Origin: Xanthostigma xanthostigma
Lineage: Eukaryota > Arthropoda > Insecta > Raphidioptera > Raphidiidae
Direction of reading: 5' to 3'
Length of the DNA stretch: 64,000 nucleotides
Assembly: GCA_963575645.1 (NCBI GenBank)
Contig: OY754468.1
Span: 9,114,001 to 9,178,000, forward strand
The number at the start of each line of letters is the position of its first letter. The stretch's first letter is position 1. Below the pieces are notes generated by a model. It did not search any database and was not told the DNA's origin. It saw only the letters and a program-made list of their open reading frames with translations. This document shows, one piece after another, positions 44,496 to 55,513 of the stretch. The position numbers were made by a program, and so were the translations under genes.

Positions 44496-45284
44496 TTTAT
44501 GCATTATTCAAAACTTTAGCATAATTAAATCTAGTCGAAATTTTGATTGAAAGTTTTGACCCAAACTGACATTAAAACGGCTCCTGCTCCTATTTCCACT
44601 GTGCGGGGCTGGTCTGAGGGAGCCTTTAATGGTTTATAGGTACAAATTCTTAGAGAGAGTCGACTGTAAAACCAGTTTTGTTTTTTTTTATTTTTATATA
44701 ATCGCGTGTCTTGAAACAATACAATTTGTAAAATTAATAATAATAATCGCTTCGGGAATTATTTTGAAACCATTATTTTCGACCGATTTAAATCGTAAAT
44801 GTTTCAGACCTCAAGCAAACATTTCAATCAATATGTATAAAAAGTCAGTCGTTGTCTTTTTGAGGCATGAAAATTATTTTAAATATGCATTTTTAAAATG
44901 CACAATATTTTGATTAAATTAAAATTGAATAAACATTTTGGCTTTGGGCAATCAATTATATATAATTAAACTTTAATATGGTACTGATATATTTTTCAAA
45001 CCTTTTTTACCTCTTTTATTTTTATTAATTAAATTATTTTCGACTCAACGCTATTGTTGACTGTTTCTTTATACAGGGTCCAGCTCTTGATTTGGCATCA
45101 TGCGAAAATAAGTGTGAATGAAACTGTTTATTTTTTAGCTGAACATTTATTAATTTGGGGAGAGGCCTGCTAGCTGTAAAACAAATTCCAAGAAGTGTTG
45201 GAGTCGATCGGGATAGTGATAAAAAATAATTTTAAAAAATCGATTTGACGTTTTCAATAATTATTTGTTAAAGCAACCACTTTA
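44496..45284. other. No gene recognised
   Basis: Frames near 44531-44913 lack motifs. Confidence 0.35.
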
Positions 45285-45852
45285 AGGGCACTACCCCGAA
45301 CGTAAAAACCGCAGTCTGGCAGCTGAGACCGGGCAATGCGTGGGTGGACCCGGTCAAAGATGTCAAACTGGAGGTGTCACTTAATATATTTTATCATGTT
45401 TGAAATTTCCTGAGCGATAAGTTCAGGTGCCCTTGAGCACAAAAAAGTCTGGCATTTCATATCCTGGACAACCTCGTCTGGCAAAGAGTTGAACATGTCA
45501 AAATTCGTAGTTCCCTCAAAATATTTCATCAAGACTGATTTTTTCAAATCTGACAGCAATAATTCGGTGTTTGTATAGTTTCATTTCTGTACTAGACTTG
45601 AAAAAATCTGCCTTGATGAAATATTTTGAGGGAGATACGAATTTTGACATGTTCAACCCTTTGTCCCAGGTACGAAACGCCAGACCTGAGCTTTTGTGCT
45701 CAAGGGAACCTGAACTTATAGCTTAGGAAATTTCAAACTTGATAAAATATATTAAGTGACACCTCCAATTTGATATCTTTGAGCGGGTCCACCCACCTAT
45801 TTCCCAGGTCTCAGCTGCCAGACTGCGGTTTTTACGTTCAGGGTAGTGCCCT
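45285..45852. mobile_element. Foldback element with TA target site, 568 bp
   Basis: Termini AGGGCACTACCCCGAACG and 'cgttcagggtagtgccct', flanked by TA (45283-45284 and 45853-45854). Arms of about 260 bp pair over nearly the whole element around a centre of roughly 45 bp near 45575. Non-coding; the minus frame 45377-45559 lies within an arm. A Tc1/mariner-type relation is inferred from the TA. Confidence 0.8.
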
Positions 45853-45854
45853 TA

Positions 45855-46545
45855 ATGAATGTACAAAAACTCAGGTTTGAGGAAATACTACGTGTAAAAT
45901 CGTCACCAGCTTGCTACCTATAAGGTTATAAAGTAAAAATTAAATTAAATTCCAACATGCCTACTACAAAAAAAAATGTTTTTGTTAATATCGAAATTTC
46001 TTTAAATACCTTATTACAATGTTTATTTACATCAAAAAACGCATAAAAAACATGATTTGTGTTTATTAGCTATAAAACTTATATAGAATAAAAAACAAAC
46101 CGATTTTAAATAAACATCGTTTATTTATTTAGCTTCTTTGACAGTTTAGCTAGTATTTCACAGATAATAAAAAAAGAAATAAATGGAAATATTCACTCAA
46201 CTCAACCGCTTTTTGTATTTCAACATTTCAAATAAAAATTGAAAAATATTTTTATAGAAATTGGCTTTCGAAAGAAACTTAATCTGTTAGCGGTCAACAT
46301 GCCTAATTTTACAGCATAGTTCAGATGCACTAGCGGTTACCCACGGCATCATACGTGCTAACAGAAACTTTTTTAGACGCGGTATAGGGCAAATTGGCTT
46401 GGATCAGACGCAAAATGAAACACTCCCCCTTCTGCAACTTCAAACGGCAGTTAAGAAGAATCGTTCTACCTTTGTCGAAGCGTCATGCGCTTTATACGCA
46501 TGCGCAGTGCGTATTGGCCGGGTGCAGAATAGAGAGTGGGGACAA
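45855..46545. other. No gene recognised
   Basis: 46300-46540 has more GC than its surroundings and includes 'gcgcatgcgcagtgcg'-like words, but no coding evidence. Confidence 0.35.
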
Positions 46546-46606
46546 CTGAATCGATCGCAGCGTGAGCTGTGGATTTAGTCCACAGCTCACGCTGCGATCG
46601 ATTCAG
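46546..46606. repeat. Perfect 28-bp stem-loop
   Basis: 46546-46573 pairs without mismatch with 46579-46606 around the 5-nt loop 'tttag'. The stem contains 'atcgatcgcagcgtgagctg'. It is GC-richer than its surroundings. It resembles a small-RNA-type hairpin in shape, but a transposon end-to-end joint is equally possible. Confidence 0.9.
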
Positions 46607-46788
46607 TAAATCATGCAACGGTTATAGAGTATGATTTCATGTGGCCATCATATGTATAGGTTTCGCTGCAGTCTCTGCTATAAAGGAGTTTTGCGGTTTA
46701 AAACAATAATAACAAGGCAGTAAAATTCTGCTCTATTATCTGCTTGAGGCTTTAGTCTTCGTGGAAATAAACGTCGAATCTATACTAA

Positions 46789-47511
46789 TATATAAAGCTA
46801 AAGGGTTTGTTTGTTTGTTTGGTTGAACGCGCTAATCACAAAACTACTGGTTCGAATTGAAAAAATATGTTTGTTGGATAGTCCATTTATCGAGGAAGGC
46901 TATAGGCTATATAATATCACGCTATGATCAATTGGAGCGGAGCATCAATGAAAAATGTTGCAAGATGTACCTAACTCCAAATTTGTCCATCCGACAAATA
47001 TTATCAGGTGAAATGCCTTAACTAAATATTGCAATATTAGCGCATCAGATTCACAAGCGCGGCGAGCTCAGTCGGTAGAGCATAAGACTTAATGCCAGGG
47101 TCGTGGGTTCAAGCCCCACGTCGGCGAATATATTTTCATTTTTTTTTATTCTACATTGCTTTCTTCTAAGGCTTACATTTCAATTTTTTAAACTTTTATT
47201 ACGACTAATTAAAATTAAATAAATCTAATTAATAGCTCATTTGAAAACTGTTACAACTATAGGTACCTATATAAAAATAATTTTCCTATAGGGTTTACCA
47301 TTAAATATTTATTATATTAAAAGAAATTTATTACTTAAAAAAAGTATAAATACTGCTTTTTAACGACAAAAACTTTTGAACGGTAACTCCGATCATTATG
47401 AAATTTGGACACAACATTCATCTCGGTAAACTAAGATGAATGTGCGTACTCATGTCTCTCCCTTCCCCATTCGTTCTTTTGCACCCGGGTGAAACCGGGC
47501 GGGAGCGCTAG
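46789..47511 (+). mobile_element. LEP1-like Helitron with tRNA-Lys insert (copy A5)
   Basis: Starts TCTATACTAATATATAAAGC after A and ends with CTAG (47508-47511) before T, with the CCCGG/CCGGG hairpin about 8 nt before the terminus. Compared with the empty copies, 46998-47369 is an extra 372 bp bounded by 'cgacaa' on both sides. Confidence 0.85.
47057..47127 (+). pseudogene. tRNA-Lys-derived module inside Helitron (copy 2)
   Basis: 'gagctcagtcggtagagcat' and 'cagggtcgtgggttcaagcc' match tRNA-Lys closely, including both internal promoter boxes. About three bases are missing in the anticodon arm and the acceptor stem is imperfect, so a working tRNA is unlikely, although RNA polymerase III initiation is conceivable. 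Confidence 0.8.
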
Positions 47512-47789
47512 TTGGTATATATAGATTAGTTGATAAAGTTTATTTTGCTATTTAAAAAATTATAACAAATTGTAAGAAATATACTCATGTATAATTAGGC
47601 ATAATTCATTTTCAGTTATCGAATTATTGACAGTGTTGACAGATTTTCAAAAAAAAATGCAGGTGATATATTACATTAGATTAAAAATTTAATGTCACAT
47701 ATATACCGACTGTCCTCTGTGTTGCGGACTCAATGCAGTTTACATTTTTATTTGTCTAGTTTAGTACCGGCTTTTAATTTTTTTACTTC

Positions 47790-47945
47790 CTAGCGGCCCG
47801 GTCCGGCATCATCCGAATTTGTAGATTGTCATCGTTTCTTCGTCGACGTACGTTGCTCCACTAAAAGCGCTTTTATTAATTTATTTTAATATACAGCCTA
47901 TAATGTTCATCCTGAAGGTTCATTCTAAATAGTGTTGAAAGAGCT
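47790..47945 (-). mobile_element. Helitron of second family, partial
   Basis: CTAG at 47790-47793 and the interior words 'aaaagcgcttttat' and 'ccttcagg' in inverse orientation match the family at 1305. The 5' end is lost. Confidence 0.6.
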
Positions 47946-48181
47946 CGCCCGAATTTGTAGATTGGGATTGTATGTTTTTTTATGTGGAAAATCAAAAAAA
48001 ATAAGTAAAAATTTTTGTCGCAAAATTTAAAGATTCTGGATTTAGACAACAGCGCCACCTACCGGGTCCAACTATAGCTAAGAACCATACAGGGGACCCC
48101 ATAAGCAAAAAATTTGTTTTATCAAAATCGGTCAAGTCATTTGAGAGGGAAATAATTAAGAACACTGCAAGCAAACGGGAA

Positions 48182-48523
48182 TCTATACTAATATATAAAG
48201 CAGAAGAGTCTGTTTGGTTGAACACGCTAATCTCAGGAACTACTGGTTCAATTTGAAAAAACTTTTTTTGTTGGATAGTCCATTTATCGAGGAAGGTTAT
48301 AGGCTATATAATATCACGCTTCGATCAATAGAAGCGGAGCATCAATGAAAAATGTTGCAAAATATAACTCAAAATTTGTCCGCCCGACAATAACTTTTGA
48401 ACGGTAACTCCGATCATCATGAAATTTGGACACACCATTCATCTCGGTAAACTAAGATGAACGTGCGTACTCATGTCCCCATTCGTTCTTTTGCACCCGG
48501 ATGAAACCGGACGGGACCGCTAG
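48182..48523 (+). mobile_element. LEP1-like Helitron without insert (copy A6)
   Basis: TC at 48182 after A, CTAG at 48520-48523 before T. It has the empty site 'gcccgacaataacttttgaa'. About 340 bp. Confidence 0.85.
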
Positions 48524-49040
48524 TTTTATATATTGATGCAAGACTTTGATACTGACGAATTCGACTGTATTGAACAGACACTAACGACCTTAGTTGTTGA
48601 ACGTCTAGGAGTATTGGACAAGAAAATTCTATTTCACTTCATGTTATTTTCTCGCATTTAAAAACGCGAATAACTTTATGACGATTTATTTTGAGCCCAC
48701 TTGTTTGTTAGTATTTTTCGACTTAAAGGAATATCAGGAACACTCACATAAATTATGTACATCCGATTGCGGCACACTCTGTATATTTTCTGTGACAATT
48801 TTTTTAATCCAACGTGATATATCATCTTGTATAATTATTCAGCAACATTCAGAGAGTAGAAACCTGCCATTTTTGTTTAATTATCTGAAAGAAAAAAAAA
48901 ACTTTTTTGACCTTTTAAATCAATATTTTCAAGGTAATTATTAATTTACAAGTTTGCAATCATTATCTGTACATTATTATCATTACTACAGGTATTCGTG
49001 TCTTACTCTTTCTTTCTAAAAGTCTCTTTTTTAGGAGCTA
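48524..49040. other. No gene recognised
   Basis: The 88-codon frame at 48678 has no motif and a low-complexity C-terminus. Confidence 0.35.
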
Positions 49041-49363
49041 TAGTACGCGCCACGGATCTAAAAGGTTCGTAAGTTAGTCGCAAACAGCGTCGCAAAGGCA
49101 CATTTTAGAGCTGTTGATACTCCCACCACCTCCTAGCTATCTGCACGGAACGTGCGCTCGTCAGTGATTGGTCGTGATCGCTCGTTGCCTTTGTCACTTG
49201 TCGCTTTTCTGCTTTAAAGTACAGTCGAGTACGCTATTGTCAAGTTGTTATAGCTATGTTAGTTTTGTTGAGTTGCGAGTTTGTAGTTTTTCAACAGACT
49301 GTACAAGCGAAAGCCTGCATTCAAATCTAACTTCCGAACCTTTTAGATTCGTGGCGCGTACTA
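49041..49363. mobile_element. MITE with 33-bp inverted ends and TA target
   Basis: Ends TAGTACGCGCCACGGATC and 'gattcgtggcgcgtacta' pair over about 33 bp; TA flanks at 49039-49040 and 49364-49365. 323 bp, non-coding. The 83-codon frame at 49168 overlaps the right end and is not a gene. Confidence 0.8.
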
Positions 49364-49447
49364 TACATGTTATTAGTAGGATAAAAAAAGGGATGAGCGT
49401 CGAGCAATGGACATTATGAGCGCCTAGAGGTGCAAAACGTGCCAGAA

Positions 49448-49775
49448 ATGTGTACTGCAGAAGAGTTTGTTTGTTTGGTTGAACGCGCTATTCTCAAGAA
49501 CAACGTGTTCGAATTGAAAAATTTTTGTTGGATAGCCCTTTTATCGAGGAAGGCTATAGGCTATATAATATCACGCTATGATCAATTGGAGGGGAGCATC
49601 AATGAAAAATGTAAAATCTAACTCAAAATTTGTCTGCTCGACAAAAACTTTTGAACGGTAACTCCGATTATCTTTAAATTTGGACATAAGATCCATCTTG
49701 GTAAACTAAGATGAATGTGCGTACCCTTCCCCATTCGTTCTTTTGCACCCGGGTGAAACCGGGCGGGACCTCTAG
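49448..49775 (+). mobile_element. LEP1-like Helitron, 5' end eroded (copy A7)
   Basis: The family body from 'cagaagagtttgtttgtttg' to CTAG at 49772-49775 before T. Empty at the tRNA-insert site ('tgctcgacaaaaacttttga'). Confidence 0.75.
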
Positions 49776-50195
49776 TTAGTAGCTATAATAAAAAAATGCT
49801 GTCGTTTGCAACAGGGGCAGATGTGCGCTATGATATGTGAAGTTACATAATGTTTATGTGCTTGTTAAAGGCGTTTATCATGTGATTATATTTTTATTAT
49901 TCTTTAACAGGCGTATTAATATAAATGACAGCCGTGTGTTTATTACAAATTACATGCCACTAGCAAATATTCCGTACAACTATCCAGTATTCGCAGTTTG
50001 TTTTTACATACACTTTAGTATTAATTAATTAAATACAGGCGAATGATTGAAAAAAAAAATTATTAGCTACTAGTTTTTAAATTTACATAGTAAAAATGTA
50101 CATTAATAAGAATATAGACGAGTATGATTAGAATAAATTAATTAATGATGACTTGAGTCAAATGTTGCCTTCAACAAAGTTTAAATCAAAAAGAA
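49776..50195. other. No feature recognised
   Basis: AT-rich spacer. Confidence 0.35.
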
Positions 50196-50478
50196 GACCC
50201 TGCACAAACCTTATGCGATTTGGTTCTCGGTTAAATTGATCGAAAATGGTTTTGTTTTATTAGGTATTTAAAGGTCACTAAGAAAAAGTGTCCATGGGCG
50301 CATAGCCTAAAAGCCAATAGATTTTTAGCTACAGATATGTTTAGCGAGATTTTAGATATAGGGATATTCATTGAATTCACAATCTTAAAAAATCCTAAGC
50401 TCTAGAAATATGTTGTTGAGTGCGCTGAATTCGAATATCATTTTATACAGAATGACACCTTCCAACATTACCTATTAG
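50196..50478. mobile_element. GGACCC-ended foldback element (copy 3), right half missing
   Basis: The left arm and part of the centre match copies 1 and 2; sequence departs after 'ccaacattacctatta' at about 50478. Confidence 0.7.
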
Positions 50479-50866
50479 CGACGCAGAACCAATACATCTT
50501 TTGTCGTGTGTCCTGTTTTTCCAAAAGGTTTAAGGCTTACATCAAACTAATTAAAATGAATTAAATTCATTTGTGAAGCAAAAATTCTTTAGGCGCGACT
50601 TGAGAGCAACTCATATCTTTTTTCACACGAATGAAAAGTGAAATATCGCTACGGACGCAAACCAATTTTGTCTATTTAACAGTATCGACTGACAGATGGC
50701 GACATCAAAACACATCTGTAATAAACCATCTTGAACAAAAGATGAAACATCGCTACGGACACAAATCAATAAGTATAGCCAAAGTAATTTAATTTACAAA
50801 AACAAATTAAAAAATAATTTTTCAATCGCGCGTAAACGTTAGACGCACTGATTTTTTTTTTGTTTA

Positions 50867-51585
50867 CAGTCAAACCTGAGTAAGTGAGAACTGGGTAAGC
50901 GATAAAACTGTCTTAATGAGAGTAAGTGCCAGGTACCGAATTTGTAACCGTCTAAAACCTCTATAAGTGAGAAACAGAAACCTTTCCAAGAGAAAGACGT
51001 TTTTCACCCATGGACTTCTATAACTGAGACTACTACTTGCCTGTACCTCTATAAGCAATAGTCGAACGTAATAATACTTCCAAGAAATTTAAGAATGAGT
51101 CATAAAAAGCTGAACTAACTAACATTATTTTTGTATCATTGTTTTTTATTCTTTTTTTAGCATATAATATGTCGAATAGGTCAGAGTGCCCGTCGGCAAA
51201 AATTTTACTGATACATACTCTCCTCAAACTTTGTATATGGCTTGATTAGGCCTAGTCTGACACCTATTTCCTCTATGATTTTTTTTGATTTTGGGGCGTT
51301 TTCCCTCTAAATTTTCCGAAAGATGTCATTTTGACGACATGTAAAAAATTTATATATACCTACTGTTTGTTTTTTAATTGGATAGCTTAAAAACTTCAAC
51401 CAAAACGTGAAAATAATGTTCTCTGACAAATTACATGAACCATTTAAAATGTCTGACACCTCGAATATGTCGAACATATTCGAGGTGTACCCCCATAAGT
51501 TAGAAACTCGGGTTAGTGAAAAACCTCCATAAGCGAAAAAAAGATCGCGGTCCCTTGAACTCTTCCTTATCCAGGTTCGACAGTG
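50867..51585. mobile_element. pogo-like non-autonomous element, TA target
   Basis: Ends CAGTCAAACCTGAGTAAGTG and 'ccttatccaggttcga' with TA on both sides. Variants of 'cctctataagcgagaa' repeat inside, as in subterminal arrays of pogo-type elements. It includes a perfect 15-bp stem hairpin at 51456-51488 with a 3-nt loop. A shortened relative lies at 59736. Confidence 0.65.
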
Positions 51586-51966
51586 TATATCTTTCTTTGT
51601 GGCCAAAAAGGATTTTAATTATTTTATTTTATTTTTTCCCGATACGTAAATTATATTTAAATATAAGAATGCAGTATAGTCACGAAAGAAATCAAAATTA
51701 GCATATTAAATTGAGGTCCACACGATAACAGCTAAACTTTTTTTGTAATTTAAATGAGTAGTAATTAGGTGGGTATCGGCTACTGTATACTGAAGTCGTG
51801 TGGACACATTGGGTATTTAGTAGACAAGGATACTGATTTGTGTTCGTGATTTTAAATTATGGATTCTGGAAATTTTGCATTTCAAAAAAATATAAGTAAC
51901 CTATTTTAAAATCTATATAATAACTAAATCTCTAATCTGTGTCTCAATTATAGACGTCTATCTATA
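51586..51966. other. No feature recognised
   Basis: Short AT-rich spacer before a Helitron. Confidence 0.35.
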
Positions 51967-52682
51967 TCTATACTAATATATAAAGCTGAAGAGTTTGTTT
52001 GTTTGTTTGAACGCGCTAATCTCTGAAACTACTGGTTCGAATTGAAAAATTTTGTTTTTGTTAGATAGCCCATTTATCGAGGAAGGCTATAGGGTATATA
52101 ATATCACGCTACGACCAATTGCAGCGGAACATCAATGAAAAATGTTGCAAGATGTATCTCAAAATTAGTCCGTTCGACATATATTATCAGGTGAAATGCC
52201 TTAACTAAACATTGCAATATTAGCGCATGACGATCACAAGCCCGGATAGCTCACTCGGTAAAGCGTAAGACTCTTAATAGGGTGTTGGGTTCAAACCCGA
52301 CGTCGGCGAATATTTTTTTATTTTCTACATTGCTTTTTTCTAAGGCTATCATTTTTATTTTAGATTTATTTACAACTAATTAAAATTAAATAAATCTAAA
52401 TAACAGCTCATTTGAAAACTATTACAGTACCTATAGGTATATAAAAATAATTTTCCTACAGTGTTTTTAATTAAATATTTATTATATTAAAAGAAATTTA
52501 TTACTTAAAAAAAAGTATAAATACTGCTTTTTAACGACAAAAACTTTTGAACGGTAACGTCGATCATTATCAAGTTTGGACACAACATTCATTTCGGCAA
52601 ACTAAGATGAATGTGCATACTCATGTCCCTTCCTTCCCCATTCGTTCTTTTGCACCCGGATGAAACCGGGCGGGACCGCTAG
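51967..52682 (+). mobile_element. LEP1-like Helitron with tRNA-Lys insert (copy A8)
   Basis: TC at 51967 after A, CTAG at 52679-52682 before T. The extra segment 52181-52540 carries the tRNA-like module and ends in 'cgacaa', as in copy A5. Confidence 0.85.
52240..52309 (+). pseudogene. tRNA-Lys(CTT)-like module inside Helitron (copy 3)
   Basis: 'gcccggatagctcactcggt' gives the acceptor start and D arm, 'gactcttaat' the anticodon loop with CTT, and 'ttgggttcaaacccgacg' a well-paired T arm with box B. The 3' acceptor strand does not match the 5' strand fully. Best preserved anticodon of the three copies. Confidence 0.75.
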
Positions 52683-52683
52683 T

Positions 52684-52730
52684 ACTAATATATAAAGCTG
52701 AAGAGTTTGTTTGTTTGGTTGAACCTAGCA
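52684..52730 (+). mobile_element. Helitron 5' fragment
   Basis: 'tactaatatataaagctgaa' and 'gagtttgtttgtttggttga' directly follow copy A8, then the match stops. It suggests a second copy inserted next to the first and was lost. Confidence 0.6.
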
Positions 52731-52828
52731 AGAAAATAGTCCCTGTTCTAATTTTAAAATCTAACTTGTGAGCTAGCGCAGGCGAGCCCGCAGTGACGTC
52801 ATTTCAAGCCTCGTTCCCCCGAAGCAGG

Positions 52829-53503
52829 TCGTTTCGACGCCAACGGTTCGACGCCAACGTTTCGACGCGTGGTCAGTTCGACGCCGTACGTTTCGACGCG
52901 GGGTCAGTTCGACGCCATACTCTTTTTTCGTGCTTTTTTTTTATTTTTAGAATAACTTTGCATCATCATTCAAATAAATGCGATATGCCTGATATAATAT
53001 AACATATATTTTATATCTATACTTATATTGACGAAAATGCAACTTTTCCACTGCAAATTTGGGCAGACTGCCAGTATGGACATGACAACAAATTGTTGTG
53101 AATCGTTCCACGTAAAGTTCAACGGGAAATTTTAATAGTAAAGTACAACGACAGGTTTTTCTTATCAACGAAGTAATTCCTGTTGAATTCTTTGTTGTAG
53201 CTTTTTGGGTTTCACATTAACATTTATTATATATAATATCTATTATATCAGTCATACTACTTATTTATTTGAACCAAGCTTCATATATATAACATATAAA
53301 ATATATATTATATTATATCAGGCATATCGCATGTATTTTAATGATGATGCAAAGTTATTCTAAAAATAAAAAAAATACGAAAAAAATATGGCGTCGAACT
53401 GACCCCGCGTCGAAACGACCTCGCGTCGAACTGACCACGCGTCGAAACGTTGGCGTCGAACCGTTGGCGTCGAAACGTTGGCGTCGAACTGACCTGTACC
53501 GTC
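52829..53503. mobile_element. Foldback element with TTCGACGC arrays in both arms
   Basis: The left arm carries six TTCGACGC words (52833, 52847, 52861, 52877, 52892, 52909); the right arm carries seven complements GCGTCGAA (53391, 53407, 53423, 53439, 53453, 53467, 53481). Spacing is 14-17 bp. Inside, 'aataactttgcatcatcatt' and 'atgcgatatgcctgatataa' recur inverted, so the arms extend about 200 bp. The centre is AT-rich and non-coding. The arrays are strikingly CpG-rich against the background. Frames at 52793 and 53341 are reads through the arrays. Confidence 0.8.
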
Positions 53504-53989
53504 GTTCCTCAGCCTGCCGGTCAGCAGAAGTCCAAGCAGTGTTTCCAGCCTCTTGTGCAGCGGCCTTTAGTCACTTTTTGGTTACTGCGTTTTATTAATA
53601 GTACTGGATTTTTAAATTGGTTACCTTAAAACCAAAAAACAACGGTTGATTAGTATACTTGTCACACTGGTACAGAATTAATCAAATCATGCGATTTTTT
53701 TTTCTTTAATTTGCTACGTTTTTAAACGTGTGATAAACAAGACGTGTACCTGAGGAAGTTTGGTAATGGATTTCAGAAACGTGTTTTAAATTTAAGACTC
53801 GAGGTTATTCGTGAATTTATCTTCGTTTTATGATACGGGTTGAACAAAGATAAAATCTAGTTGAACGTTTGATGTTATTATTTTAATTAGATCAGACAAA
53901 AGGGCGAACATACTCCTTGGGCGAAACTGTTACTTTTAGTAACTGTTACCGTTGTTGTGCCATTTGCAACACTGATAATCTACAATGTA
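53504..53989. other. No feature recognised
   Basis: No gene or terminal structure. Confidence 0.35.
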
Positions 53990-54780
53990 CACTATTTTTT
54001 GACAACAACGCAGACTCTGCAGACGACAGACGCATCGAGTTTTTGCAAAAATAAGTATTTTATTCGGGGATCTCAAAACAAAAGAATATTGTAAAATTTT
54101 GAAAAGTGAATTTTCGCCTAAACTAGTACCATTCCCCATTTGTGGGTTGGAAAAGTAAAATAACTAAAAAGTTTTTTTTTTTATTATAAACTTTTGGCTT
54201 TACACTTTACTATAAAATTAAAAATAATTTTATTCCGATAGAAATAAGTCGTTTTATACGATACGTATCGAACACGGATGAGCGGATTGAAACCAAATTT
54301 TAGGAGGATGTTTGGTATGCAAATATGAAGAGCCCTATTGTTTTTGGGCAAAATCGATGCATGCGCAGAAAATATATATGCTATAATGATGTTTTTTATG
54401 TGATAATGGTATACTTTTCATAACGGCTTATTATTCTATTTATTCTTTTAAGGAAGTTTCGTAAATTTTTTTCTAAACTTTAGTTTCGGAAATATTTTAA
54501 AAATAAAAAAAAATCTGCTGTTCTTTTGTTTTGTATTGATTTCTAGGTCTGTTAGAAATAAATTAGTTAAGCATGCTTTGATTAATTTTTACATGACGTA
54601 CAACATAATTATGTAGGCAACTATGGCAACACATAGCAAATATCATATTGAATACTAGCCATTATCCGCATCATTTCACGCGATATCAAAAATTTTATTC
54701 TCTTTATTGTCTTTATGTCCAATGTCAATATTTTAAAACTTGGAATGATCCCGTCGCTCATTTAGCTGGATTTTTTTATT
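53990..54780. repeat. ~650-bp repeat family (copy 3), with inverted short arm
   Basis: 53990-54155 is the family's first ~150 bp on the minus strand; 54262-54780 is the main body on the plus strand. The opposed arrangement also occurs at 55514/55897, so it may be the native structure: a short inverted arm, a spacer and a long arm. Confidence 0.65.
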
Positions 54781-55318
54781 AACAACTAATGAAAGCTTGT
54801 TATTTAAAAAAAATTAAAAAAAAATTCGTTTAATTATTTAGTATTCAGTGTCTCTACACCAAATGTTCCATATTATACCTTTTAAACCGTTCATTGAACG
54901 TAATTTTGGCAACTGTTATGTTACAATAGCAGTTATCAAATACATAAGCTATTATTTTCCCCCATCGGCTAGTACGTATTTCAGCTTATGGTCGCAGCGT
55001 TATTTGCGATTTGTTGATTCAGCCATGTGTCTGCTCAACCACTGATTGACTGTCGTGGGTCGTTAAATTGATTAAGGAGACAGTTAAGGCGGACCGTCGC
55101 CCCAGGTGATACTATTTAAAATGCACATCAAAATTAAATCATAAATATTATCTCAATGCCCCGCGTTTATGTTGGCACATACACTGCGCATGCGTGTAGA
55201 AAGATGTACTGTGTAATAAGCAAATAGGGAATTCTCTCACTCTTTTGAAGATGAATATTTATTTGTGTTGCAAATAAATTCAATATAATATTGTAACACG
55301 CTCCCCGTTGGGACGACA
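54781..55318. other. No gene recognised
   Basis: Frame 54848-55045 has no motif. Confidence 0.35.
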
Positions 55319-55490
55319 AATAATTTTGTAAGACGAAAATCGGCTCGTCATTCTACTAACAACCGGCTTGTTGTTTTTACAATGATACACAGATTGTTAT
55401 GAGGCAATAATCGGCTTGTTATTCTAACAATGACACTCGGATTGTAGTGTGACAACAATCGTCTTGATTGTTCAAACAATAGTAGGTAAA
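55319..55490. repeat. Degenerate tandem repeat, about 50-bp unit
   Basis: 'atcggctcgtcattctacta', 'ccggcttgttgtttttacaa' and 'atcggcttgttattctaaca' start related segments that continue 'caatgacac.cggattgt'. Three to four decayed units. Confidence 0.5.
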
Positions 55491-55513
55491 AAAAGGCTTT
55501 GCTTCCAAATTTC

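Noticed and set aside
47057-47127. Functional tRNA-Lys gene
   Set aside because: Anticodon arm lacks bases and the acceptor stem is imperfect; it lies inside a repeated Helitron insert.
52793-53598. Two GC-rich frames (69 and 85 codons) with Arg/Ser-rich content
   Set aside because: They are direct readings of the TTCGACGC arrays in the foldback arms, not proteins.
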